A stretch of 64,000 nucleotides of DNA. Source: DATBAT01 sp963824805 (GTDB lineage: Bacteria; Acidobacteriota; Terriglobia; Terriglobales; Acidobacteriaceae). The stretch is from NCBI GenBank assembly GCA_963824805.1, contig CAWGQZ010000049.1, positions 22,248 through 86,247 of the forward strand. The letters run 5' to 3'. Shown here piece by piece: positions 1 through 8,330 of the stretch (positions within the stretch are counted from its first letter, which is position 1; the number at the start of each line of letters is the position of its first letter). A program made the translations under genes and the position numbers. Below the pieces are notes generated by a model. It was given only the letters and a program-made list of their open reading frames with translations. It was not told the DNA's origin and did no database searches.

Positions 1-66
1 TTGTCCGCCATTCGTTGCAAATTTGCCCTCGAGGGAAGTTGCGCACTGACCACCGTGTCGTTCGCC

Positions 67-88
67 GGGCGGACAAGAGTGTCTGCCC
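67..88. repeat. short hairpin repeat, copy 1 (GGGCGGACA / TGTCTGCCC)
   Basis: Nine-base arms with one G-T pair around an AGAG loop, directly after the stop codon of the minus-strand LeuA-like gene. Related copies lie at 1341-1360 and 1425-1443, on the other side of that gene. It may act as a transcript end, but it has no T-tract, so this is inference. Confidence 0.5.
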
Positions 89-91
89 GCA

Positions 92-1324
92 TCAATCCTC
101 GACGCACTCCCGAATCTCTTCCTCGCTTAACGTGTGGTCGGATGCCTTCGCACGGCGATAAATTCGTTCTACTAATTCGTCGCTTCCCGGGAGGCCATGG
201 CGCTCAAGCCAGTACAGCACATTCGACTTGCCACTCATGGGCCCGATATCAATGACCTGCTCCATGCCAAACAGCTGCGCCGGGACGCCGGAATAAACCG
301 CATCTGCCAACTCAATATCATTCTTCTTGTATGCCTTGATCACTGCCGACGCATGCACACCCGTCGCGGTGCGGAACGCGTCTTCACCCACGACCGGATA
401 GTTTGGCGGAATGGGAACCCCGGTCGCGTCGGATACGGCCTGGCAATATTGTTTGAGCTTGGTTAGGTCTTGCTCGTCCCAGGGAGAGATACCCATCAAT
501 TTCAAGTTCACCAGCATCTGGTCCATCTGGGTGTTACCGACACGCTCGCCGATTCCCATGGCGCAGCCATGAACGCAATCGGCGCCCGCCATCAGTGCGG
601 CGATCGAGTTTGCAATCGCGAATCCACGATCGCAGTGGCCGTGCCAATCGACGCGAATTTTTTCGCCGGAGGGCTTGACCACTTCATCCATCACAAACCG
701 CACCAGTGCAAAAGCCCCCATAGGAGTGGCATGCCCGGCGGTATCACAAACCACAATTGCCCGCGCACCATACCTGATTGCCGTCGAGTACAAGCGCTTG
801 ACCGTCTCAGGATCGCAGCGCGAGGTGTCCTCCGTGACGTACATCACATTCAAGCCCAATGACGCGGCAAACTTCACTGCCTTTTCGGTGGTCTGAAGCA
901 GGAAGTCATCACTCCAGCCTTCGGTGTAACGCCGAATTGGACTTGATCCTAAGAATGTCGCTGCCTCAATGTTCAAGCCTGTGCGTTGCACAACCTCCGC
1001 AATTGGGCGGATGTCGTTCTCGTGAGTGCGGGCCGCGCAGTTGGCGCGAATCTTCAGCTTGCTGCCGACAATCTCTCGCGCCAGTGCTTCCACGTGTTCC
1101 ACCGCCCGCACCCCGGCGCCGGGCAGCCCTAGATCAAGCGAGTTGATCCCGACCGCTTCCATTAAGTGCAGAATATTGATTTTTTCTTCGATCGAGGGGT
1201 CGCGGACGGAAGGGGACTGAAGTCCATCGCGAAGTGACTCGTCATTAAGAAGAACCGGATGCGAAGGCCGCAACGACTCCGGGTGGAGCCGATTCCAATC
1301 GTAAATAAGTTCGGAGGTCTTCAC
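92..1324 (-). CDS. 2-isopropylmalate/homocitrate synthase family protein (LeuA-like, HMGL domain only)
   Basis: A 410-aa TIM-barrel acyltransferase of the DRE-TIM (HMGL-like) family, which condenses acetyl-CoA with a 2-oxo acid. Visible motifs are the catalytic LRDG at residues 31-34, the metal-binding HGHCD at 228-232 and GIGERVGN at 257-264. At this length there is no C-terminal LeuA allosteric domain, so leucine feedback as in canonical LeuA is unlikely, and the 2-oxo acid used (isovalerate, pyruvate or oxoglutarate) cannot be read from sequence. The start codon is GTG. It stands alone between short hairpin repeats, so context does not help. Family assignment is firm; the substrate is not. 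Confidence 0.85.
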   Translation of the reverse strand: MKTSELIYDWNRLHPESLRPSHPVLLNDESLRDGLQSPSVRDPSIEEKINILHLMEAVGINSLDLGLPGAGVRAVEHVEALAREIVGSKLKIRANCAARTHENDIRPIAEVVQRTGLNIEAATFLGSSPIRRYTEGWSDDFLLQTTEKAVKFAASLGLNVMYVTEDTSRCDPETVKRLYSTAIRYGARAIVVCDTAGHATPMGAFALVRFVMDEVVKPSGEKIRVDWHGHCDRGFAIANSIAALMAGADCVHGCAMGIGERVGNTQMDQMLVNLKLMGISPWDEQDLTKLKQYCQAVSDATGVPIPPNYPVVGEDAFRTATGVHASAVIKAYKKNDIELADAVYSGVPAQLFGMEQVIDIGPMSGKSNVLYWLERHGLPGSDELVERIYRRAKASDHTLSEEEIRECVED

Positions 1325-1340
1325 GTCTTAAAAAATGCAG

Positions 1341-1360
1341 GGCGGACACCCTTGTCCGCC
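1341..1360. repeat. short hairpin repeat, copy 2 (GGCGGACA / TGTCCGCC)
   Basis: A perfect 8-bp inverted repeat with a CCCT loop, 16 bases upstream of the LeuA-like gene. A half copy (GCGCGGACAAGAGTGTCAC) lies at 1425-1443. The same half-site is seen at 67-88, so one small repeat family flanks the gene. Confidence 0.55.
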
Positions 1361-1445
1361 GAGCGGCCTCAACCATTCATCCAGGAGGCAAGATATGAAA
1401 TGCGTAAACGCATTGCCGCTGCCCGCGCGGACAAGAGTGTCACTT

Positions 1446-1778
1446 CTAGCTTTTGCCGGGAATGGTCAGGCCAAAAACCGAAAGCTGCCCCGGCCCGGCT
1501 ACATTCATGCCGTCCGCTTCATTCGGATTCGGCAGGTAGAGTGTCTTGCAGTGCTCACACCGATAAACTTCCGCCTTATCTCCCCAGGCTTGACGCACGT
1601 CGCCGCAGGCTTGTTCGACGATGTCGTCGGTGTAAAACCAATGTTTAAGATGCCCGCCGCAGAGCTTACCCTTTGCGTCTTTCTGGTTGCAGGCGCGTTG
1701 GCCCGGCTTCTTATACTTGACCTTATGATTCGGTAGCTGCGGGGCCGCCGGAACTTCTGCGGCGTGGGTTGTCGCCAA
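1446..1778 (-). CDS. small zinc-ribbon-like hypothetical protein
   Basis: No named family is recognised. The protein has two cysteine clusters, C-x7-C in its middle and C-x2-C (CEHC) toward the C-terminus, with nearby histidines, which is typical of a structural zinc site. I place the start at TTG 1778 because a strong AGGAGG site lies 8 bases before it; an ATG 15 codons further upstream at 1823 has no such site. The predicted product is 110 aa. The N-terminus is Pro/Ala/Lys-rich and there is no signal peptide or membrane segment. The role is unknown; nucleic-acid or protein binding is only a guess from the cysteine pattern. Confidence 0.6.
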   Translation of the reverse strand: MATTHAAEVPAAPQLPNHKVKYKKPGQRACNQKDAKGKLCGGHLKHWFYTDDIVEQACGDVRQAWGDKAEVYRCEHCKTLYLPNPNEADGMNVAGPGQLSVFGLTIPGKS

Positions 1779-1897
1779 TGGAGTGACCTCCTGTCGTTGC
1801 GGCCAGCGTCGCTGAGCCGTCAAGCAGGCGTAATTTTACTCGAAAATCAAGAGCGATGCCCCTGACCTTAGTAAGCTAATGCTGGAGAGGACGTGCC

Positions 1898-2239
1898 ATG
1901 AAGCCAATCAGCATCGCCAATTCGGATCACTACCCGTGGGGAAGCGGTTGTGACGGCTGGCACTTATTGAAGGACCAATCACTGAGCGTGATCCGGGAGC
2001 GCATGCCTCCAGGAACCTCTGAAGTCCGCCATCATCACCTGAACGCGCAGCAATTTTTCTTCGTTCTCTCTGGAGAAACTGTGATGGAGGTTGAGGGCGA
2101 GGAAGTCACGCTGCACGTCGGGGAGGGGCTGCATATTTCGCCCCGGACTTCCCATCAGATCCGGAATCTCTCCGGTCAGCCAGCCGAGTTCCTGGTAATT
2201 TCGCAACCGCCGAGTCACGGTGACCGCATCATCCCGTAA
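1898..2239 (+). CDS. cupin domain-containing protein
   Basis: A 113-aa single-domain cupin. Motif 1 appears as G39-x5-H45-H-H47, although its usual Glu is replaced, possibly by Gln52. Motif 2 appears as P82-x3-H86-x3-N90, within GLHISPRTSHQIRN. Three His ligands suggest a bound metal. A GGAGAGG site precedes the ATG. Small stand-alone cupins of this kind act as isomerases, dioxygenases or sugar-binding proteins, and the sequence does not choose between them. The convergent neighbour truA is unrelated. Confidence 0.8.
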   Translation: MKPISIANSDHYPWGSGCDGWHLLKDQSLSVIRERMPPGTSEVRHHHLNAQQFFFVLSGETVMEVEGEEVTLHVGEGLHISPRTSHQIRNLSGQPAEFLVISQPPSHGDRIIP

Positions 2240-2257
2240 TTGCCGCGTGAGAATCTT

Positions 2258-3004
2258 TTAATATTCCACTTTCACCAGCCACAAACCTCGTGCAGGAGCG
2301 GTGGCTCCTGCCGATGACCGGTTCTTTTCTGCGAGAATCCTGTCCGTATCGGAGGCCAGCCAGGTTCCCTTTCCCACTAACAAAAACGTTCCGACCAGAT
2401 TACGCACCATGTGATGCAGGAATCCGCTTCCTTCCACCGTGTAGAGAAGTTCATCCCCGTCTCGCTGCCACGATGAACTAAATATTTTCCGGATGTGTGA
2501 AGTTTCATCGGCTCCCGTCTCGGGATCGACCGCCGCAAACGAAGTAAAGTCATGCTCTCCTATAACAAATTTCGCAGCTTCCGCCATCGCATCTTCATCC
2601 AAAGGGTACGGATAGTGCCAAACGTAACGCGCCAGGAATGGCGGACAGATGGCTCCGCGATAAATGCGGTAGCGATAGGTTTTTCGCCGGGCCGATTTGC
2701 GGGCATGAAAATCTTCGGTCACTTGTTTGGCCTCAAGCACCCGAATAGTCGCAGGAAGAGTATCGTTGAGCGCCTTAACGAAATTGGCTTCTGGGATCGG
2801 AGATGCGGTCACAAATGTGGCCACTTGCGCAAGCGCGTGAACGCCCGCGTCAGTGCGCCCCGAGCCTTGGGGCAAGACGTTTTCGCGGGTGATGCGTCCA
2901 ATTGCAAGAGCTAATGTACCTTGAATTGTGGCCGCGTCGGGCTGCACTTGCCAGCCAGAAAAATCCGTTCCGTCGTAGGACAGGACGAGTCTCATATTGC
3001 GCAT
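2258..3004 (-). CDS. truA: tRNA pseudouridine(38-40) synthase TruA
   Basis: A 248-aa TruA that converts uridines 38-40 of the tRNA anticodon arm to pseudouridine in the cytoplasm. The catalytic Asp52 sits in the invariant GRTDAGVHA motif. The N-terminal LVLSYDGTDFSGWQ and the C-terminal SGFLHHMVRNLVG are also family signatures. Length is normal. The start could be Met1 or Met4; neither has a clear ribosome binding site. Confidence 0.95.
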   Translation of the reverse strand: MRNMRLVLSYDGTDFSGWQVQPDAATIQGTLALAIGRITRENVLPQGSGRTDAGVHALAQVATFVTASPIPEANFVKALNDTLPATIRVLEAKQVTEDFHARKSARRKTYRYRIYRGAICPPFLARYVWHYPYPLDEDAMAEAAKFVIGEHDFTSFAAVDPETGADETSHIRKIFSSSWQRDGDELLYTVEGSGFLHHMVRNLVGTFLLVGKGTWLASDTDRILAEKNRSSAGATAPARGLWLVKVEY

Positions 3005-3254
3005 AGGTTGTTGTCAGGACTGCTTTTACAAGTCTTTACATTCCAGTACTAAAGTTACGCGACGTAATCTGTACTCACATCGAGGAAAGTACCTGTCAGC
3101 TATACTATGCACTTGCCGAAATCAAATAGCTAAAGACGGATATTCCGTCCTCTGCAACTAATTTGAACCGGAACTCTGGGATTTTCGTAACTACTTCGAC
3201 GGAGAATGCCTGCTCTGTTCCATCGACAAGGCGAAGATTTTTGGGGGTATAAGA

Positions 3255-5291
3255 ATGTTTTTTTCTCAGTTTAAGCAAGTGGCCCGGCAAGGCGTAGCGT
3301 TCGCCTTGGCGTGCCTGATGCCGGCCGCTGTCGCGGCGCAGACCGCGGATAGTGCAGCTCCTCAGGCGCCGTCGGCGTCGCAGCAGGCGCACACTTTTGA
3401 GCTGAAGGACTATTCTAAATCGCGCGGTCATTTTCCTAATCTCATTGCACCTTACACGCCGCAGCACGTACCTCCGCCGGACCTGAGCAATACGCCGCGC
3501 ATCCAGTCCCTGCTGCGCGATGGAAAACTCTACTTGTCGATCGATGATGCGGTTGCGTTGGCTCTGGAAAACAATCTTGATATTGCGATCCAACGCTACA
3601 ACCTCAACATCGCCGACACCGATATCTTGCGCGCTAAATCAGGCTCCAGCATCCTGGGCGTGAACTCCGGCCTGGTGTTGGGTACCCCGGGTGGTGGTCA
3701 GGGTGGCCTTAGCGGTCAGGTAGGATCCGGAAACGGAGGCACCACGGCCGGGATCGGTGGTGTGGGAACCGGTACTGGTGGTTTGGTCGTTTCGACCCTC
3801 GGCAGTGGCCCGCAGATTACGTCTTTCGATCCCATCATCACCGGGACGGCCCAAGTGGACCACCTTATCAACCAGTGCTCCAATTTTTTCTGCGGCACGG
3901 TTCAGAACACCACCACGGCGAACTTCGCCTATAACCAAGGTTTTATGACCGGCACCAACATGTCTGTTGGTTTCAACAATACCCGGGTAGCGGGGAATAA
4001 TCCCATCTCCACCATCAACCCCTCATTGAACTCGGGTTTTCAATTTCGCCTTAGCCAGCATCTGTTGCAGGGCTTCGGACTGGCTCCGAACATGCGCTTC
4101 ATTCACATTGCGAAGAATAACCGCGAGAGCAGCGACGTTGCCTTCCGCTTGCAGGTAATCACCACCGTCGACCAGATTGAGAATATTTACTGGGACCTGG
4201 TTTACGCCTACGAGAACGTCCGTGTGCAGAAAGAAGCTCTTGCCTTCGCGCAGAAGACCCTTGGTGATAACAAGAAGCAGGTTGAAATCGGCACTCTCGC
4301 CCCCATCGAAGTGGTGCGAGCACAAAGCACGGTGGCCGCCGATCAACAGACTCTTACCATAGCTGAAACGAATCTTCAGTTGCAGCAATTGTTGATCAAG
4401 AATGCCGTGAGCCGGACCTTGGTAGATCAGTCTCTTGCTGACGCCGAAGTGATTCCGACCTCGACCATGCAGTTGCCGCAGGAAGAGGCGGTGGTGCCAA
4501 TTCAGGATCTGGTGAACGATGCACTCGCTCACCGCGCAGATTTGGCGGAAAACCGCATTGCACTGGCCAACCAACAAATCAGCCAGAAAGCGATTCGCAG
4601 CGCTCTGCTGCCATCCCTGGATGCGTTCGCCTACTACGGCGGCTCCGGCCTGGGCGGATCGCAAAACTCATTTAACGTATGTAACCCGAACATTCCGGCT
4701 TCGGATCAGCCATTTTGTAATCCCGCAGGCAGTATTCCTTCGACGAGTTATACCGATACTCTAAGCCAGTTGGTTGACTCAACGGCTCCAGATAAAGGCG
4801 TGGGGTTGACGTTGACTATTCCAATCCGTAATCGCGCGGCGCAGTCAACTCAGATTCGCTCGGAGCTGGAATATCGCCAATCGCAAATGCGCGTCCAGCA
4901 GTTGGAAAATCAGGTGCGTATCGAAGTACGTAACGCGCAGTTCGCAGTGCAGCAAAACGTGGCCAGCGTACAGTCAGCCCAGGCAGCTGTCGATCTCGCC
5001 CGTCAATCGCTGGATGCGGAGCAGAAGAAGTATCAATTGGGGGCTTCCACTACCACCCTGGTGCTCCAGAACTCGACGGCCCTTGCTCAATCCCAATCAA
5101 CCCTGATGTCGGCCATGGCGGCCTACGAGAAGGCGCGGGTAGAACTCGACCGCGCTACGGGCTTGCTGCTTGACCACGCAGGTGTTCTGTTGTCGGACGC
5201 GGAACGCGGCGAAGTTACACACATGCCTAAGGTTCCTTACGTGGCGCCTCGCACCGATGTTCAGGCAGCGCCCGCCACCCAACACCAATAA
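3255..5291 (+). CDS. TolC family outer membrane efflux protein
   Basis: A 678-aa protein with a signal peptide (residues 1-29, ending AVAAQ) and two outer-membrane-efflux repeats rich in long amphipathic helices, at roughly residues 100-380 and 420-650. TolC proteins form the trimeric outer-membrane channel of type I and RND exporters. This one is longer than usual because of a Gly/Thr/Ser-rich insertion near residues 125-190, probably an extended loop. No inner-membrane partner is adjacent, so it may serve a pump encoded elsewhere. A strong intrinsic terminator follows. Confidence 0.9.
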   Translation: MFFSQFKQVARQGVAFALACLMPAAVAAQTADSAAPQAPSASQQAHTFELKDYSKSRGHFPNLIAPYTPQHVPPPDLSNTPRIQSLLRDGKLYLSIDDAVALALENNLDIAIQRYNLNIADTDILRAKSGSSILGVNSGLVLGTPGGGQGGLSGQVGSGNGGTTAGIGGVGTGTGGLVVSTLGSGPQITSFDPIITGTAQVDHLINQCSNFFCGTVQNTTTANFAYNQGFMTGTNMSVGFNNTRVAGNNPISTINPSLNSGFQFRLSQHLLQGFGLAPNMRFIHIAKNNRESSDVAFRLQVITTVDQIENIYWDLVYAYENVRVQKEALAFAQKTLGDNKKQVEIGTLAPIEVVRAQSTVAADQQTLTIAETNLQLQQLLIKNAVSRTLVDQSLADAEVIPTSTMQLPQEEAVVPIQDLVNDALAHRADLAENRIALANQQISQKAIRSALLPSLDAFAYYGGSGLGGSQNSFNVCNPNIPASDQPFCNPAGSIPSTSYTDTLSQLVDSTAPDKGVGLTLTIPIRNRAAQSTQIRSELEYRQSQMRVQQLENQVRIEVRNAQFAVQQNVASVQSAQAAVDLARQSLDAEQKKYQLGASTTTLVLQNSTALAQSQSTLMSAMAAYEKARVELDRATGLLLDHAGVLLSDAERGEVTHMPKVPYVAPRTDVQAAPATQHQ

Positions 5292-5307
5292 CCGCGGTCA
5301 CTTTAAT

Positions 5308-5342
5308 AGAGCCGGGCATTTTGCCCGGCTCTTTCTTTTTCT
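5308..5342 (+). terminator. intrinsic terminator after the TolC gene
   Basis: A perfect 10-bp stem (AGAGCCGGGC / GCCCGGCTCT) with a 5-base loop, followed by TTCTTTTT. It lies 16 bases after the stop codon. Confidence 0.92.
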
Positions 5343-5393
5343 GTACGCTTCCACGACAATCGGTTGACGCGCAACCGGATGCCAGAAGCATTT

Positions 5394-5467
5394 TTATTCT
5401 GAGCCGAGCGAAGAATCTCTTTCGGGAGGGAGGGATCCTTCATCGCGGAGAACGCTTCTCAGGATGA
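5394..5467. repeat. dispersed inverted repeat with TCATCCTGAG-type arms
   Basis: The left arm TTATTCTGAG (5394-5403) and right arm CTCAGGATGA (5458-5467) are imperfect inverted copies around about 54 bases that contain further short inverted pieces. A related half-site (TCATCCCGAG) occurs at 59646. It lies between genes and has no open reading frame, so it looks like a REP-type element. Confidence 0.55.
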
Positions 5468-5524
5468 CAAGTTTCTGCCTCAGGAATAGCGCACCTCCTG
5501 ATCCAGGGCGAGGTACCGAAAACA

Positions 5525-6397
5525 TTGCTGATCTCGGTCGTCATAATCACTCACAACGAAGAGGCCAACCTGTCGCGCACCCTGACCAGTGTGATGCCGC
5601 TGGTTGTGAATGGGCAAGGCGAAGTCGTTGTGGTTGACTCTGGTTCCACCGACCGCACCCAAGAAATCGCCAACTCACATGGTGCGAAAGTATTCGTTGA
5701 AGAATGGAAGGGCTATGCCGCACAGAAGAATTCAGCCATAGAGAAGGCCAGCGGCGATTGGATACTCAGCCTTGACGCCGACGAGGAAGTCGAGCCTTCA
5801 CTCGCGGAGGCCATTTCCGCTACATTGGACAGTCTGGGGAGGGTGCGGCGCCTATCCCAACAAGCTGACGCTCATCCGTTCATGGTGCAAGCCGCCAATG
5901 CTGAGATGGGCAAATACCTTGACGGAAACGCCAGCCCATCTCTTTCCGGTTTGTGGGTCTCCCGCAAAAACCAGTTTCTAGGACGCTGGATCAAGCACGG
6001 CGGCTTTTGGCCTGATCCAAAACTCCGGCTGTTTCGCCGCGGAGCCGGAAAATTTGAAGACCGTTCAGTCCACGAAACTGTACAACTTAACGGCGAGACT
6101 ACCCGCATACGTCAGGGCGCACTGATACATCATTCTTATCCAACCCTGGCTGAATACATCGATCACATGAACCGCTATTCCTCACTGGGAGCGGAAATGG
6201 TCGTCAACTCGGGCCGGCAAAATCGTGCCTTCGTTAACATCGTGTTTCGCCCTTTATTGACCTTTCTCTACAACTACGTTTTCCGCCTGGGATTTCTCGA
6301 CGGCCGCGAAGGGTTTCTGCTCCACGTTTACCACTCGATCTATGTGTCATGGAAATATGCCAAGGCTTGGGAACTTCGCTCCGCAAACCAAAACTAG
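5525..6397 (+). CDS. glycosyltransferase family 2 protein (lipopolysaccharide core type)
   Basis: A 290-aa GT-A fold glycosyltransferase. The N-terminal ISVVIITHNEE and VVDSGSTDRT bind the nucleotide sugar, and D84-A-D86 is the metal-binding DXD motif. The ending, with a LYNYVF-containing hydrophobic segment near residues 240-260, resembles WaaE/KdtX-like core glucosyltransferases that act at the inner membrane. Sugar donor and acceptor are not determinable. The start is TTG 5527 region (codon begins 5525) with GAGG upstream. It stands alone on its strand. Confidence 0.88.
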   Translation: MLISVVIITHNEEANLSRTLTSVMPLVVNGQGEVVVVDSGSTDRTQEIANSHGAKVFVEEWKGYAAQKNSAIEKASGDWILSLDADEEVEPSLAEAISATLDSLGRVRRLSQQADAHPFMVQAANAEMGKYLDGNASPSLSGLWVSRKNQFLGRWIKHGGFWPDPKLRLFRRGAGKFEDRSVHETVQLNGETTRIRQGALIHHSYPTLAEYIDHMNRYSSLGAEMVVNSGRQNRAFVNIVFRPLLTFLYNYVFRLGFLDGREGFLLHVYHSIYVSWKYAKAWELRSANQN

Positions 6398-6530
6398 CTA
6401 TTTCTGCGCCAAAAAACCCGTTCCGAAGCGACGAACTCGTTCGACAAGTGCACGCCGGTAACCGGCCGGACATAGGGTGCGGCTTGCCGCCATCCGACGC
6501 TGGTCCTATCATCAGGAAAGCGAGGTAGAG

Positions 6531-8330
6531 ATGGCCCCAGATCAGCCAAAGAAGCCGGGGATTGCCGAATCGCCAGTTGCCGACGTGTTTGAAAATCGCC
6601 ATCCTTCCGAGGGCGAAACCCGCTGGGCCGAAAAGATCCTGGCTCCCACTTTAGAGAAGGCCCCAGAACGCCCTATTGGCACCCCTTCTGGGGTCAACCT
6701 CGACGAAAGCCGCCATGCCCGTTTCACCACGATCTCCGGAATTCCAATTCGTCGTCTCTATACCGAAGCCGACCTTCCGGAGGATTGGACCTACGAAAAA
6801 TATCTCGGTTTTCCGGGAGAGCCGCCTTACACCCGCGGCATTCACGCCAGCGGATACCGCGGCAAAATGTTTACCATGCGTCAATTCTCCGGTTTTGCCT
6901 CGCCGGAAGAGACAAACCAGCGCTACAAGTATCTGCTCGAACACGGCGGAGGCGGACTGTCGGTAGCCTTCGATCTCCCGACTTTAATGGGATACGACTC
7001 CGACCACCCGGCAAGCGAAGGCGAGGTCGGCAAGTGCGGAGTGGCCATCGATTCCCTCGAAGACATGGAAATTCTGTTCGGCGGAATCGACCTGGAAAAA
7101 ACCACCGTTTCCATGACCATCAACTCGCCCGCGTCCGTGCTTTGGGCGATGTACTTGGTGGTGGCCGAGAAGCAAGGTGCTGACTGGAAGAAGATTTCCG
7201 GAACGCTTCAAAACGACATCCTCAAGGAATATATCGCGCAGAAGGAATACATCTATCCGCCGGCGCCGTCGATGCGCCTGGTAATCGACACCTTCGAGTT
7301 CGGGTCCAAATTTACTCCGCGGTTCAACACCATTTCGGTCAGCGGATATCACATTCGCGAAGCCGGCTCCACCGCCCTGCAAGAACTCGCGTTCACTCTC
7401 TACGACGGAGTGGAGTATGTCGAATGGGCCCGCCGACGTGGTCTTGACGTCGACGAGTTCGGCCCGCGTCTCAGCTTCTTCTTCAATGCGCACAATGACT
7501 TCTTCGAAGAAATTGCTAAATATCGCGCTGCCCGCAAGATCTGGCGGCAGGTGATGAAAGACCGTTTCGGCGCGAAGAACTCGCGTACTTGGTTGCTGCG
7601 CTTTCACACCCAGACTGCAGGAGTTTCCCTTACCGCGCAGCAGCCCATGAACAATATTGCCCGTGTGGCCCTGCAGGCGATGGCGGCGGTTTTGGGAGGG
7701 ACGCAGTCGCTGCATACCGATTCCTACGACGAAGCCCTGGCATTACCCACCGAGGAAGCCGCTCGTATTGCCCTCCGCACCCAACAGATCATTGCCTATG
7801 AATCCGGAGTGACGCAGACGGTTGACCCTCTAGGCGGATCTTATTTCCTGGAACGTCTGACCCTCGATTTGGAAAAGGGCGCGTTCGACTACTTTGCAAA
7901 ACTGGACGCGATGGGGGGGATGGTGAAAGCCATCGAACGTGGATATCCGCAAAGAGAGATTGCTGAAGCTTCGTACCAATACCAGCGCGCCGTGGAAGCG
8001 CGGGAAAAGATTATCGTTGGTGCCAACGACTTTATTGTGGAAGAAGAATCGCCCTCGACCCTTTACATCGACGAAAGCGTCGCCCGGCAGCAGTCCGCCA
8101 AATTAAAAGCGTTGAGGGATCGCCGATCTAACGAGGAAGTCAGGCGCTGTCTGGATGCGTTGAAAAGGGCCGCTGGGGAAGAACCTCGCGCCGAAACATC
8201 CGGCAACATCTCGCCCGCCAACACCATGCCTTACATCATCGATGCGGTTCGGGCTTATGCGACCGTTGGTGAAATTTGCGAGGCATTGCGTACCGCGTAC
8301 GGTACCTATACCGAAGTAAGCGTTACGTAA
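6531..8330 (+). CDS. acyl-CoA mutase large subunit (methylmalonyl-CoA mutase family; isobutyryl-CoA mutase signature)
   Basis: A 599-aa catalytic subunit with the (beta/alpha)8 acyl-CoA-binding domain. It lacks the C-terminal B12-binding domain, so it needs a separate small subunit, which is not nearby. Motifs are TMRQFSGF (115-122), SGYHIREAG (271-279) and the RFHTQTAGVSLTAQQP region. The two residues that bind the carboxylate of methylmalonyl-CoA in true mutases (Tyr and Arg) are Phe119 and Gln237 here, the pair known from isobutyryl-CoA mutase (IcmA). I therefore favour reversible isobutyryl-CoA/butyryl-CoA isomerisation over methylmalonyl-CoA. The ATG at 6531 is chosen because GAGGTAGAG precedes it. 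Confidence 0.85.
   Translation: MAPDQPKKPGIAESPVADVFENRHPSEGETRWAEKILAPTLEKAPERPIGTPSGVNLDESRHARFTTISGIPIRRLYTEADLPEDWTYEKYLGFPGEPPYTRGIHASGYRGKMFTMRQFSGFASPEETNQRYKYLLEHGGGGLSVAFDLPTLMGYDSDHPASEGEVGKCGVAIDSLEDMEILFGGIDLEKTTVSMTINSPASVLWAMYLVVAEKQGADWKKISGTLQNDILKEYIAQKEYIYPPAPSMRLVIDTFEFGSKFTPRFNTISVSGYHIREAGSTALQELAFTLYDGVEYVEWARRRGLDVDEFGPRLSFFFNAHNDFFEEIAKYRAARKIWRQVMKDRFGAKNSRTWLLRFHTQTAGVSLTAQQPMNNIARVALQAMAAVLGGTQSLHTDSYDEALALPTEEAARIALRTQQIIAYESGVTQTVDPLGGSYFLERLTLDLEKGAFDYFAKLDAMGGMVKAIERGYPQREIAEASYQYQRAVEAREKIIVGANDFIVEEESPSTLYIDESVARQQSAKLKALRDRRSNEEVRRCLDALKRAAGEEPRAETSGNISPANTMPYIIDAVRAYATVGEICEALRTAYGTYTEVSVT

Noticed and set aside
1..255. Open frame on the plus strand from the window start
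   Set aside because: It overlaps the LeuA-like gene on the other strand, has no family resemblance and lies across a hairpin repeat.
4023..4664. 213-codon frame on the minus strand
   Set aside because: Antisense of the TolC gene, without a ribosome binding site or known domains.
6984..7715. 243-codon frame on the minus strand
   Set aside because: Antisense of the acyl-CoA mutase gene, arising from strong codon bias in a GC-rich gene.
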